DNA of 42,481 nucleotides from Nitrobacter sp. 62-13 (GCF_001896955.1 NZ_MKRN01000167.1:1-42481), one strand, 5' to 3'; positions 18,636 to 27,122 are shown, numbered from the stretch's first letter. Translations and numbers: made by a program. The notes: a model not told the origin generated them from the letters alone.

Positions 18636-19844
18636 ATGCCACCAACGTCAGCGGCCGATGCAACGGCCCGTTGCTTGCGGCCCACCACTTTATTGCGTGT
18701 GGTGGGAATCGATCCGCCGGTAAATCATGATCGTGTCATCGACGTCAGCGTGGAGAGCCTGCGGGACCTTGCGGATATCGAGACTTCGTGGAAGGATCTT
18801 GAATCGCGGGCTGATCACTCATTCTATTTGTCCTGGCTTTGGATCGGAACCTGGCTGCGGCACCTTCCGAAGGGAGCGGACCCGCATGTTGTCATCGCTC
18901 GGGCATCCGATACCGTTGTTGGCCTCGCGATCGTCTGCCGACGCGGCATATGGCGTCTCGGGCCGCGCGGGCGCACCCGCTGGCTGCTGAACGAGACCGG
19001 TGATCCGCAATTCGACCGGTTGTTCATCGAACATAACGGTATTCTCGCGGAGCGATCTTCGGCGGATCCTATCGCGACGGCATGTCTTGAAGCCTTGACG
19101 CGCCGCCTGCGGCGCTCCGACGAATTGGTCCTGTCGGGGCTTGACGTGGATATTGAGACCGTTGCTCGCCGCGCCGCTTGTTCTGCCGGGCTCACGGCGG
19201 AAGTCCGCGTTACAGATACCGCGCCATGGGTGGACTTCGCACAGGTTCTCCGTTGCGGTGGGGATTATCGCGCGCTGCTGGGCCGGAACACGCGGCAGGC
19301 CTTGAGCCGCGCCATGCGACTTTATGCGGAGCGCGGACCGATCGAGCATCGGATCATGGAAACAACGTCGGACGCTCTCGCCGCGTTCAATGAACTTATC
19401 AGTTTGCACTGGTCGCGATGGGGTCGCAAAGGTCCTTTCGGCAATCCGGGCTTTCGTTCGTTCCACGAAGATCTTATTGCCTGCGGAGTTCCGATGGGCG
19501 CGGTGCGCATCTCGCGGACCCAAGTCGGCGATCGGACGATCGGAGTCCTGTATAATTTCGTGCATCGGGGTCACGTATTCAATTATCAGAGCGGTTTCCT
19601 CTATGAGGAGGACGCTCGGCTCAAACCCGGGCTTGTGAGCCACGTACTGGCTATCGAGGATAGTTTTCTGCGAGGCGAGCGCAGCTACGATTTCGGCGCG
19701 GGGCCTGCGGGGCACAAGTCCCGTCTCGCCAATGCCGAGAGTGCCATGACCTGGATCAGTGTCGGGAAAGACAATCTGGAACGTCGCATCGAGGCAGAGG
19801 TCCGACGAGCCCGGCAAAAGCTCCGCGCCTTGGTGACGCGCTGA
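18636..19844 (+). CDS. GNAT-fold acyltransferase, CelD/BcsL type (Acetyltransf_6)
   Basis: 402 residues from the ATG at 18636, which has AAGGA nine bases ahead. The architecture is of the FemAB/CelD-like double-GNAT type: FYLSWLWIGTWLRHL near the N-terminus, LSGLDVD in the middle, and an acceptor/CoA region with LLGRNTRQALSRA, LHWSRWGRKGPFGNP, GVLYNFVHRGHVFNYQSGF and SYDFGAGPAGHK. Members of this family sit in bacterial cellulose and EPS loci, where they are thought to acylate sugars or precursors. It stands alone, divergent from the EPS operon and convergent with the GINT1-like gene. Role in decorating this polymer is inferred from position. The open frame begins 63 codons further upstream, but that extension lacks sequence character. 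Confidence 0.85.
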   Translation: MPPTSAADATARCLRPTTLLRVVGIDPPVNHDRVIDVSVESLRDLADIETSWKDLESRADHSFYLSWLWIGTWLRHLPKGADPHVVIARASDTVVGLAIVCRRGIWRLGPRGRTRWLLNETGDPQFDRLFIEHNGILAERSSADPIATACLEALTRRLRRSDELVLSGLDVDIETVARRAACSAGLTAEVRVTDTAPWVDFAQVLRCGGDYRALLGRNTRQALSRAMRLYAERGPIEHRIMETTSDALAAFNELISLHWSRWGRKGPFGNPGFRSFHEDLIACGVPMGAVRISRTQVGDRTIGVLYNFVHRGHVFNYQSGFLYEEDARLKPGLVSHVLAIEDSFLRGERSYDFGAGPAGHKSRLANAESAMTWISVGKDNLERRIEAEVRRARQKLRALVTR

Positions 19845-19891
19845 ATCGCGCTCATGATTTCGGTCCGGCTCGCCCCACGTCGAACGGGGCC

Positions 19892-19994
19892 TAGAGTCTC
19901 ATTCAACTGCGTTGAATCAGACTCTAACATTACCCTTTTGATTGAGCATGATCTTATCCGAAAACCGGTTTTCCACTTTTCGGATCATGCTCTA
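19892..19994. repeat. Composite palindromic repeat of Bradyrhizobiaceae type
   Basis: Two hairpins lie side by side. The first is TAGAGTCTCATTCAAC (19892-19907), loop TGC, GTTGAATCAGACTCTA (19911-19926), with a single mismatch. The second has ends GAGCATGATC (19944-19953) and GATCATGCTC (19983-19992) around an inner CCGAAAACCGG-type segment. From memory, both halves are very common dispersed palindromes in Bradyrhizobium, Nitrobacter and Rhodopseudomonas. The right end, CTCTAG, supplies the TAG stop codon of the minus-strand gene beside it. It may also act as a bidirectional terminator between the convergent genes. Confidence 0.8.
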
Positions 19995-21569
19995 GGATCG
20001 CGCTGCCAAGCGGATGCCAAGCTCCTCCGATAGATCGGCTTTATCATCAATCGTTGTCGGGCTTCGCGTGTCCGGTCTCAGCGGGATGTAGGAAACCTTG
20101 GTTTTGCGCACTCCCCGAACCTGGCCGAAAACGTCGATGGTTTCCAGACCGGCATGACGATTATACGTATGGCATCCGAAAGACCCGGATTCGATACGAC
20201 CCATCGGCGTCTGGGCGAATTCAGAACGACCGATTGCATCGATTCGGCAAAACGTCACCGCACCGCCATAGCTCCGCGAGCAGTCCTGTGCCGGACGGAG
20301 GTAATGTCCATTACGTTCGATCACGGCGCCGGCTGGACGGCTGAATCGGGCGTCGATCAATGTCGGACCTGCCGCATGGCGCGTCCAGGCTGAGGTCAGG
20401 TTGTCGGCATGATAGAGGTCGAGAAGGTCCCAGGACGACGACTTCCACAGCCTCGGCGAGACAAAAAAGGAAAAACCACCCCGATGTTGCAGGGGCGTGG
20501 CATCGTAACCTTCGATGCCCTGGATCAGATAGGATTCGAGCGCCCACCGATACGGAAACTCGACAGCGCGGTAGAGGGCGACGTGCCGGGCGGCTCCGGA
20601 TTCCGGAATCATCCAGATCTGGCCCCCGTGCGCGAACACGAACGGATAGGAGAGGTGGTGCGGCTCTTCCAGTACGATGCGGGGAGGGCTTGCAGCGCCG
20701 TTCTGGTCCAGCGCCACCACGGAAATGCATCCGCGGTTTTTCGAGTAAAGATATTCTTCGACAAATATGAAGTCCTTTCCGTCGTGCCGGAATGGAAAGG
20801 GATCGGCGAGATAGCTGGAGGTTCCACCGGAAAGAACGTGGAATGCCGCTTCGCGCTTGTCGAGCAGGCTCGCCGTGTGATCGAAGCGCCAGCCGATCGC
20901 CCAGCACCTGTCGCCCTGCGACATCTTGTTAAGCAACCTCGCTGCTTTCGACGCGAAGGTCGCGGTTGCGAAACCAACGGCCGACCGCGGTCCGAACGAA
21001 CGTCTCTTCGGTTTCGCGTGCGAAGCACCATCGGCGTCGATAGGGCCGTCTTCGTGATGCAACGCCTTCAGGATCAGCGCAGTGGCGCAGGACAGCACAG
21101 CGTCGAGACTTGCGGAGAACACCTCGCGGTCCTGGCTCGCAGGGTGAGCCGTCCACGGATTGGACGGCCGTTCGGTGTCGTGCAGTTCGACAAGGAGAGG
21201 CTGGTCGTTCGCCAAGGCCGCCATGATCCCGATCTCGCTGGGCACTCCATTGAAGAACGGCCTCAGCACGCGTTGCGCCGTCGGCGATACTTCCTCCCCA
21301 CTCAGGTCGATGACGACATCGGCGTGGCCGCCCTGCAGCGGCGGCAGGGACAATAGCTCGGATTCCGTGCGATCCATGGCCCCGAGTCCGCGGAAGCCAT
21401 AGATCAGACGTTCGAGTTCGAACAGCAGCCGGCTGCCTGGCGGGAGTGGATAGCGTTGCGGCGCGAACGACCGCAAAATCTGGTTGTCGGGCACTTCGGC
21501 AAGCGCCTGCGCCAACCACAAATGCCAGCGTAAAAGTCGGGATGGATCAAAATGCAGACAGATTCGCAT
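19992..21569 (-). CDS. GINT1-like beta-propeller glycosyltransferase-associated protein
   Basis: 525 residues from the preferred ATG at 21569; the frame opens at 21638, but without a ribosome-binding site. The N-terminal 170 residues are a formyltransferase-like or GT-like region (DVVIDLSGEE, NDQPLLVELHD). The C-terminal half is a propeller of the kind found in glucosamine inositolphosphorylceramide transferase 1 (GINT1): YLADPFPFRHDGKDFIFVEE, SYPFVFAHGGQIWMIPES, LYRAVEFPYRW, SRPAGAVIERNGHYLRPAQD and YGGAVTFCRI. Bacterial relatives are often in glycan loci; function is unproven. It lies alone, convergent with the GNAT gene and divergent from the GH5 operon. Its stop codon falls at the edge of the palindromic repeat, so the last few residues may be repeat-derived. 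Confidence 0.75.
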   Translation of the reverse strand: MRICLHFDPSRLLRWHLWLAQALAEVPDNQILRSFAPQRYPLPPGSRLLFELERLIYGFRGLGAMDRTESELLSLPPLQGGHADVVIDLSGEEVSPTAQRVLRPFFNGVPSEIGIMAALANDQPLLVELHDTERPSNPWTAHPASQDREVFSASLDAVLSCATALILKALHHEDGPIDADGASHAKPKRRSFGPRSAVGFATATFASKAARLLNKMSQGDRCWAIGWRFDHTASLLDKREAAFHVLSGGTSSYLADPFPFRHDGKDFIFVEEYLYSKNRGCISVVALDQNGAASPPRIVLEEPHHLSYPFVFAHGGQIWMIPESGAARHVALYRAVEFPYRWALESYLIQGIEGYDATPLQHRGGFSFFVSPRLWKSSSWDLLDLYHADNLTSAWTRHAAGPTLIDARFSRPAGAVIERNGHYLRPAQDCSRSYGGAVTFCRIDAIGRSEFAQTPMGRIESGSFGCHTYNRHAGLETIDVFGQVRGVRKTKVSYIPLRPDTRSPTTIDDKADLSEELGIRLAARS

Positions 21570-22033
21570 GGTCGGTGCCGCCTTCCCCCGCCGACCCGGT
21601 GTCTCCGGTCGTCGGCCCCCCGTGAGATCGATATGCACTCGGATGAAACGCTACGTGCGCAATGGCCACTCCGGTGACGAACAATTTACTTGAGTCATTT
21701 TTTGACCATAGGAACCCCGCCGATATTGCAGCAGTCGCATCCGACTCACCACTACTCTAAAGAGAGCGAATGGTCGGAATGGAAATCGGATGAGGTAACC
21801 CCTTTGTACCGTTTGCTTTCGGTCTTGGCCGTAGTCTGCTGCGCCAGGAACGCCAGGAATATGAGTTAAGGGGCTGATGATTTTGGCGAACGCTTGTTCG
21901 CCGGCACCTGATCTCGATCCGACAGTGGAAGGATCTTTTTCCGCGCTCGTTTGGAATCTGACGCGCGTGAAATTGGAAAGGACAAGCCGTCCCTGCTGTT
22001 GCGTGCGTTCCGTGGAGACGGTCTCTTGTTTTG
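21570..22033. promoter_or_regulatory. Divergent intergenic region, GINT1-like gene and GH5 gene
   Basis: About 460 bases separating divergent starts. It is visibly more AT-rich around 21681-21712 (TTTACTTGAGTC, ATTTTTTGACC), a likely promoter zone, but no box pair convinced me. GGAAC at 21711 has no GTT at the EcfG spacing, so it is not scored as a stress promoter. No additional gene seen. Confidence 0.35.
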
Positions 22034-23278
22034 ATGGATATGCATTGGCAACGGGTAAAGAGAAGGCTGCGCGGCGCTTGCCTTTTGCTGCTTGCGTTCT
22101 TGTTTGCTTCGGCCGCAGCGGCAGGTCCTCAGCCCGAAGCATCCTTCATCAAGACGTCCGGGACGATGTTCACCCTGGAAGGCAAGCCGTTTTTTGTGAC
22201 AGGCGTTAACAACCATTATCTTACTTTTGCATCGCCGAACGAAGTCACCCGTGTTCTGGACGATGCGGTAGCGATGGGCGCCAATGTCGTTCGCGTTATT
22301 CTCGGGCCCGTAATCGGTTCGCGGGATGGAACGGTTCCAACGATCTGGGACTGGCGGAATTCGACCGCGGACGCCAGTAATCTCGGCGTTAACGGTGCGG
22401 TCCTGCTCTACTGGGACACAGAGAAGAACGCGATGGCCATCAATGACGGCCCCAAAGGCGTGCAGAAGATCGACTTCCTCATTGCCGAAGCCGGGAAGCG
22501 CCATCTGAGGCTCATCATCGCCTTTCTTGATTTCTGGGATTATACCGGCGGCGCCCAGCAAATGCGCGCCTGGTACGGAAGCACAGACAAGTCGACGTTT
22601 TTCTTTGCCGACCCGCGCACGAAGCGCGACTACAAAACCTGGGTTGCGCATGTCATACGGCGGGTCAACCCGCTCACGGGGCTGGCTTACCGCAACGATC
22701 CGACCATCATGGCGTGGGAGTTGATGAACGAGGGCAATGCCAGCCCGGAATCGCTGAGGCTGGACTGGACCGCCGAGATGTCGGCTTACGTCAAGTCGCT
22801 CGACTCAAACCATCTGGTGGGTTCAGGAAACGCCAACGCCATTGGCGAGCCGAGAGTGGCCGACCTTACTATTCCCACCCTCGATTTCGGCACTTGGCAC
22901 GGCTATCCGCTCTACTTCGGACTTACCGTGCGCCAGTTCGACAACACCATCGCAGACTACTGTCAGATCGCGAGCCGGGTTCAGAAGCCCGTTCTTCTCG
23001 AAGAGTTCGGTTACGCGCGATCCAATCCGGATTCGGCCGAGGCTTATGCCGGCTGGCTCGATACACTCGCCCGCGACCCGGACTGCAGTGGCTGGCTTGT
23101 CTGGCGGCTGGTGTCGCTGCAGGATCACGGCCATTACCCGGCCGACGAGCACGATCAGTTCGATGTCCACAATGACGCAAGCCCGATCTGGACTGCCCTC
23201 AAAGCCGCGGCGGCGAATGCGGCGCAGATCCGAAAATCCGGCCGGGCTTCCGTCCGTACCCCCAGGGAAACGCCATGA
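22034..23278 (+). CDS. Secreted GH5-clan glycoside hydrolase, endo-mannanase/glucanase-like
   Basis: About 414 residues. A basic N-terminus and hydrophobic stretch (ACLLLLAFLFASAAAA) form a Sec signal peptide, cut near residue 30. The mature enzyme is a clan GH-A barrel: GVNNHYLTF early, then WELMNEG with acid/base E (234 counting from the TTG at 22031), WHGYP, and VLLEEFGY with the nucleophile E325 on the same numbering. The pattern is closest to GH5 endo-beta-mannanases. ATGs at 22034 and 22040 are both possible starts, neither with a strong ribosome-binding site. The TGA overlaps the ATG of the following GT2 gene, so a secreted hydrolase and a cytoplasmic transferase are co-expressed, as in EPS loci with a built-in trimming or release enzyme. 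Confidence 0.87.
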   Translation: MDMHWQRVKRRLRGACLLLLAFLFASAAAAGPQPEASFIKTSGTMFTLEGKPFFVTGVNNHYLTFASPNEVTRVLDDAVAMGANVVRVILGPVIGSRDGTVPTIWDWRNSTADASNLGVNGAVLLYWDTEKNAMAINDGPKGVQKIDFLIAEAGKRHLRLIIAFLDFWDYTGGAQQMRAWYGSTDKSTFFFADPRTKRDYKTWVAHVIRRVNPLTGLAYRNDPTIMAWELMNEGNASPESLRLDWTAEMSAYVKSLDSNHLVGSGNANAIGEPRVADLTIPTLDFGTWHGYPLYFGLTVRQFDNTIADYCQIASRVQKPVLLEEFGYARSNPDSAEAYAGWLDTLARDPDCSGWLVWRLVSLQDHGHYPADEHDQFDVHNDASPIWTALKAAAANAAQIRKSGRASVRTPRETP

Positions 23279-24273
23279 TCGAAGCCTCCGTCGTAATTTG
23301 CGCGCACACGCTCGATCGCTGGGAGGAACTCAACCGCGCGGTTGAATCCGTTCGTAACCAGACCCGTCCGCCACGGGAAATCCTCGTGATCATAGACAAC
23401 AACGAATCCTTGCGGGAACGTGCGGAGCGGGAGATCAAGGGCGTCACTGTTCTCGCCAATGCCAAGGAAGCCGGTCTCTCGGGTGGCCGCATGACGGGAG
23501 CCGAACGCGCGACGGCGCCGGCCATCTGCTTTCTTGATGACGATGCCGCAGCCGATCCGCGCTGGCTGGCAGAACTGCTCGACGCTTACGAGGATCCGGC
23601 GGTGCTGGGCGCCGGCGGCCCGGTCGAACCGCTCTGGCGCGCCCCGCCGCCCTCGTGGTTTCCCGACGAGTTCCGCTGGGTCGTCGGCTGCACTTACGCC
23701 GGCATGCATGTGCGTGACGGTCGTATCCGCAATCCGATCGGCGCCAACATGTCGGTACGCGCCGACGTGCTGCGCCACGCTGGCGGCTTCACCTCTGACC
23801 TCGGACGCCGCAAGCTGGGTTTTTCCGTGAGCGGGCGAGCCACATTCGGCGGCAAGGCCGAGAGCTGCGAGGAGACGGAGTTCTGTATCCGGGCGGCTCG
23901 CCTCCATCCCGGCGGCTATTTCGCGTATCGGTCCGGAGCGCGCGTACATCACGCCGTGCCGGCTCAGCGCACGACCTGGAGCTATTTCGTCCATCGTTGT
24001 CTGATCGAGGGCAATGCCAAGGCCGTATTGGCGGGCCTCGCCGGACCGAAGGATGGTCTCGGAGCCGAAGGGCGTTACGTCCGCGTGGTGTTGCCGCGTG
24101 CCGTGATGAACGATCTCTCGGCGGCGTTCCGCGGCCAGACAGGTGCGGCGCGGCGGGCGGGCGCGATCATCGCCGGGTTTGCCCTTACGGCCTTCGCCTA
24201 TGCCAGAACACGCCTTGGAGCCCTCGCCGAAGCTCGCTCCTCGCATCTGTTCTCGCGGGTGCGCGGCGGATAG
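23275..24273 (+). CDS. Glycosyltransferase family 2
   Basis: 332 residues, GT-A fold. The start is SVVICAHTLDRWEELNRAV, followed by ILVIIDNN, ANAKEAGLSGGRMTG and the metal-binding CFLDDDAAADPRWL. An acceptor segment NPIGANMSVRADVL and a late EETEFCIRA (catalytic-base region) follow. A hydrophobic stretch near the C-terminus (AIIAGFALTAFAYA) may anchor it to the membrane. The start codon overlaps the GH5 stop (ATGA), and the galE gene follows after about 250 bases. Donor and linkage are unknown. Confidence 0.9.
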   Translation: MIEASVVICAHTLDRWEELNRAVESVRNQTRPPREILVIIDNNESLRERAEREIKGVTVLANAKEAGLSGGRMTGAERATAPAICFLDDDAAADPRWLAELLDAYEDPAVLGAGGPVEPLWRAPPPSWFPDEFRWVVGCTYAGMHVRDGRIRNPIGANMSVRADVLRHAGGFTSDLGRRKLGFSVSGRATFGGKAESCEETEFCIRAARLHPGGYFAYRSGARVHHAVPAQRTTWSYFVHRCLIEGNAKAVLAGLAGPKDGLGAEGRYVRVVLPRAVMNDLSAAFRGQTGAARRAGAIIAGFALTAFAYARTRLGALAEARSSHLFSRVRGG

Positions 24274-24526
24274 GCGTCTGCCGTTGACGCGCGAGGGCGT
24301 CGGTTATGCGGCAGTCCTATCGCCCGACGGCTTCGCCCGGGATGCATGAAGATATGGTCCGGTGATCCGGCAAACGGCGGCATCTGCCGGCAGACCCAAT
24401 TCCTACTCCGTTTTGACTACCTCAAGTGCCAGATCGACAAACCACCGTGAAAGGCTGTGTGATGATCCTCGCCATGCGCTGAATCTGCAGCGCAATTCGG
24501 TCCAATTCTTCGACAGGAGATGCCAA

Positions 24527-25570
24527 GTGGCGACACTGATCACGGGTGGCGCCGGCTTCATCGGCGGACATACGGTTCTCGCATTCCTCGATCGGGGAGA
24601 AGTTCCGATCGTGCTGGACGATCTGTCGACCGGAAGCCGCGAGGCCGTGCCGTCGGGCGTTCCTTTCGTTATTGGCGATGTCGGAGATACCGAGTTGGTA
24701 TCGCATCTTATACGGGATTATAAGATCGACGCGATCGTGCATTTCGCCGCCAAGATCATCGTTCCGGAATCGGTCGCCGATCCGCTCAAGTATTATTTCA
24801 ACAATACCGTCAAGACACATGCCTTGTTGAAAACGGCAGTCGATGAAAACCTGAAGCACTTCGTCTTCTCATCCTCCGCGGCCGTCTACGGCAATCCGAG
24901 TTCTACCCCCGTGAGCGAAACCGCGCTGCCCGCGCCGCTTTCGCCATATGGAATGTCAAAATTGATGTCGGAATATATGCTGGCTGATGTGAGCGCGGCA
25001 TCCAAATTGCGCCATGTGACCTTGCGCTATTTCAACGTCGCGGGTGCCGATCCGGCCGGCCGTCTTGGCCAGTCGACACCCGGTGCGACACATCTCATCA
25101 AAGTCGCAATCGAGACGGCGCTTCGCCGACGTCCATCCATGAGCATCTACGGCGACGACTATCCGACCCCGGACGGTACGTGCATACGAGATTATGTGCA
25201 TGTTTCGGACCTGGCTCAGGCGCATCTTGTAGCCCTCGACCATCTGCGGAACGGTGGCGCGTCGCGAACGCTCAACTGTGGCTACGGACGAGGCTATTCC
25301 GTCAAGGAAGTTGTCCGTGCTGTAAAGATGATCACCGGGGTTGACTTCGAAGCGCGTCAAGCGGCGCGCCGAGCCGGGGACCCCGCTTCAATCGTAGCAG
25401 ACAGCGATCAACTCCTGAGCTTGGGATGGAAGCCGAAACTAAATGATCTGCCGAAGATGATCGAGCATGCTTGCAACTGGGAGAGACGATTGATGACATC
25501 CGTTGCCACGGCTCGGCGCGGGCAGGCATCCACTGCCGTCAACGTCGGTCACGCTCCTGCACTTCCATAA
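24527..25570 (+). CDS. galE: UDP-glucose 4-epimerase
   Basis: Extended short-chain dehydrogenase of 347 residues that interconverts UDP-glucose and UDP-galactose with bound NAD. Motifs: TGGAGFIGGH at the N-terminus, VHFAAKIIVPESV, FSSSAAVYG with the catalytic Ser, and YGMSK with catalytic Tyr and Lys. GalE markers RYFNVAGADPAGRLG, DGTCIRDYVHVSDLAQAH and LNCGYGRGYSVKEV follow. The start is GTG at 24527, fixed by AGGAG seven bases ahead; the open frame extends 55 codons upstream without merit. In rhizobia the EPS copy is called exoB. It would supply UDP-Gal for the neighbouring transferases. The C-terminal tail (about 20 residues) is longer than in E. coli GalE. Confidence 0.95.
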   Translation: MATLITGGAGFIGGHTVLAFLDRGEVPIVLDDLSTGSREAVPSGVPFVIGDVGDTELVSHLIRDYKIDAIVHFAAKIIVPESVADPLKYYFNNTVKTHALLKTAVDENLKHFVFSSSAAVYGNPSSTPVSETALPAPLSPYGMSKLMSEYMLADVSAASKLRHVTLRYFNVAGADPAGRLGQSTPGATHLIKVAIETALRRRPSMSIYGDDYPTPDGTCIRDYVHVSDLAQAHLVALDHLRNGGASRTLNCGYGRGYSVKEVVRAVKMITGVDFEARQAARRAGDPASIVADSDQLLSLGWKPKLNDLPKMIEHACNWERRLMTSVATARRGQASTAVNVGHAPALP

Positions 25571-26042
25571 TCCTCGGCGGCAGACGTTCGCTAAATCGTT
25601 GCCGTCCATCTGGCCGGGCGATCACGGCGTCGGAAGCGCCGCGCCTTGCGTGCCGTTGCGCTGATACGGCGTCCGGCTCTCCCAGCCTGGATCGTGTGCG
25701 CGCATGAAGCGCGCCGCGCTGGGATGACTAATCGGGACGATCGGGCTCTGACTGCCGGCTCGGAACAGTGGTCCTCGCGTTTTCCGGTTGGCGATTAGAA
25801 TCCATCGTCCGCGATTGCACCGGAGGCCGGTTCAAGCGGCAGACCCAGGCGGCGAGCTTGGAATAGGCTTGCCGCAGGGGCGGTGGGGTGTCCTCTAATT
25901 CATCCATGGCAGGAACCGTAAAAGGTTACCTACGGGAAGATGCGCCGCGATTATTTAATGAGTTGTAAAAGTCGCCAAGTGACCGACGGTCGATCGTCAG
26001 TAAATCTTTGCCGCAGTCAGCAAGGTTCGTACTGGTACACAC
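25571..26042. other. Gene-free stretch after galE
   Basis: No credible gene. The one clear structure is a nested hairpin at 25680-25724: outer arms TCCCAGC/GCTGGGA and inner arms GCGCGC-ATGAA-GCGCGC. It lies about 110 bases after the galE stop and lacks a T run, so it may be a transcript-stabilising or weak termination structure. The rest appears unstructured. Confidence 0.45.
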
Positions 26043-26077
26043 AAAAAACCCGCCGCCAGGTTGAGCCGGCAGCGGGT
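26043..26077 (-). terminator. Rho-independent terminator on the minus strand
   Basis: Read on the minus strand: ACCCGCTGCC, a 10-base loop, GGCGGCGGGT, then a run of T. The 10-bp stem has one G-T wobble. It lies about 170 bases downstream of the PRC-barrel stop codon at 26246, with no other minus-strand gene between, so it most likely ends that transcript. A small RNA in the long 3' region is possible. Confidence 0.8.
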
Positions 26078-26245
26078 CTTGTACGCAATACTATGGCCCT
26101 CTCGGGTTGGAATCAGGTTCTCACAGTCAGGTGAACAACCGGTAAAGGACAGTGCGCCTGCGTGGTTATTTCTGCTGCGGTGTGAGTTCCTGACCGCAAC
26201 GCCGGACAGCCTTGGCCGTCCATCGCGCGCGTTTGGCCCTCTTCT

Positions 26246-26665
26246 TTAATACTTGAACTCCGGAAGTGCCTTCAACTGATCCTTTGTGAGGTTGAGCACA
26301 GCCCGGTCGGGAAACCATTCCCTCTTGGTTTTGGAAGTTTGTCCCGCAGTTGTCTTTCCTGCTTCGTTTGCAAACTTCAGGCTGTTCATCGCGATCAGAA
26401 CGTAATGGGTGCCCATGCCCAGAAAGCCGCCGACTTCAACCACGACACCTCTGACCTGTCCCTGTGAGTTGACGATGACGTCGGAAATCTCGCCGATCTT
26501 GTCGTTCGCTTCGTTATAGACGTTCACGCCTGACATCTTCGACGCGCTCCAATCGCCGGCAGCTGCGACGGGAGCGGCAGCTTGCGAAGGTGTGTTTGCG
26601 GTGGTCTGAGCGAATGATGCGGTCGAGATCATGAGAAGCGTGGCCGCTGCGATAAGCGTTTTCAA
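26246..26665 (-). CDS. Exported PRC-barrel domain protein
   Basis: 139 residues. I chose the TTG at 26665: GGAGG lies five bases ahead and the protein then opens with a clean signal peptide (LKTLIAAATLLMISTASFA). In-frame ATGs at 26677 and further upstream would sit in or right against the promoter. The mature part has a PRC barrel: DWSASKMSGVNVYNEANDKIGEISDVIV, GQVRGVVVEVGGFLGMG, LNLTKDQLKALPEF. Such proteins are common EcfG-controlled stress genes in Rhizobiales; the molecular role is unknown. It is expressed divergently from csbD from a symmetric promoter region and ends at the terminator at 26043-26077. Confidence 0.88.
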   Translation of the reverse strand: MKTLIAAATLLMISTASFAQTTANTPSQAAAPVAAAGDWSASKMSGVNVYNEANDKIGEISDVIVNSQGQVRGVVVEVGGFLGMGTHYVLIAMNSLKFANEAGKTTAGQTSKTKREWFPDRAVLNLTKDQLKALPEFKY

Positions 26666-26692
26666 GTGAACCTCCATTGCTGAAGGTTTCAT

Positions 26693-26717
26693 AACAGCAG
26701 GCATAAGCATTCGTTCC
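26693..26717 (-). promoter_or_regulatory. EcfG-type general-stress promoter for the PRC-barrel gene
   Basis: On the minus strand, GGAAC (26717-26713) is followed after exactly 17 bases by GTT (26695-26693). This matches the alphaproteobacterial EcfG/SigT consensus of GGAAC and a GTT-type -10. The TTG start at 26665 lies 27 bases further on, which supports that start choice. Confidence 0.8.
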
Positions 26718-26737
26718 TCTGTACAAAATGTAACACA

Positions 26738-26762
26738 GGAACGTCTTCATGGCTTGCTTGTT
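26738..26762 (+). promoter_or_regulatory. EcfG-type general-stress promoter for csbD
   Basis: GGAAC (26738-26742), 17-base spacer, GTT (26760-26762), 32 bases before the csbD ATG. Together with the minus-strand promoter it forms a palindrome: arms CGTTCCTCTGT (26712-26722) and ACACAGGAACG (26733-26743) with one mismatch. Confidence 0.8.
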
Positions 26763-26794
26763 AGTTCGGTCTAACATCGAGAGGAGGTTTCACG

Positions 26795-26998
26795 ATGGAT
26801 TGGAATCGGGTCGAAGGAAACTGGAAGCAGTTGAAGGGCAAGGTTAAGGAGCAGTGGGGCAAACTCACAGACGATGATCTCAACGTGATCGATGGCCGAC
26901 GTGACCAGCTCGAGGGCAAAATCCAGGAGCGCTACGGATATCAAAAAGATCAGACGCGGAAGGAAATCGACGACTGGTACAATCGGCAGAGTTGGTAG
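26795..26998 (+). CDS. CsbD family stress protein
   Basis: 67 residues, hydrophilic and helical. The start is MDWNRVEGNWKQLKGKVKEQWGKLTDDD and the middle is RRDQLEGKIQERYGYQKDQ, both typical of CsbD/YjbJ. These small proteins are induced by general stress in many bacteria; their function is unknown. AGGAGG lies seven bases before the ATG, an unusually strong site that predicts high expression. An EcfG promoter lies upstream and a UUCG-loop terminator 12 bases after the stop, so this is a self-contained single-gene unit. Confidence 0.95.
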   Translation: MDWNRVEGNWKQLKGKVKEQWGKLTDDDLNVIDGRRDQLEGKIQERYGYQKDQTRKEIDDWYNRQSW

Positions 26999-27010
26999 GA
27001 ATGATGGGAG

Positions 27011-27033
27011 GCCCCGCTTCGGCGGGGCTTTCT
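27011..27033 (+). terminator. Rho-independent terminator of csbD
   Basis: GCCCCGC-TTCG-GCGGGGC followed by TTTCT: a perfect 7-bp GC stem closed by the very stable UUCG tetraloop, then a short T run. Confidence 0.92.
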
Positions 27034-27066
27034 ATATGGTCATTGGCCGAGGCGGATCGCTATTTC

Positions 27067-27091
27067 GGAACGCTTTTCTCGCGCTCGCGTT
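27067..27091 (+). promoter_or_regulatory. EcfG-type general-stress promoter for second PRC-barrel gene
   Basis: GGAAC (27067-27071), 17-base spacer whose last base is C, GTT (27089-27091), i.e. GGAAC-N16-CGTT, the full consensus. It lies between the csbD terminator and the next ribosome-binding site and uses the same spacing as the other two. Confidence 0.82.
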
Positions 27092-27122
27092 GGATGTTCC
27101 GACACTCATTCAGGAGGCAATG

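Noticed and set aside
21711-21735. GGAAC as a possible fourth EcfG promoter
   Set aside because: No GTT at 16-18 bases; spacing differs from the three accepted sites.
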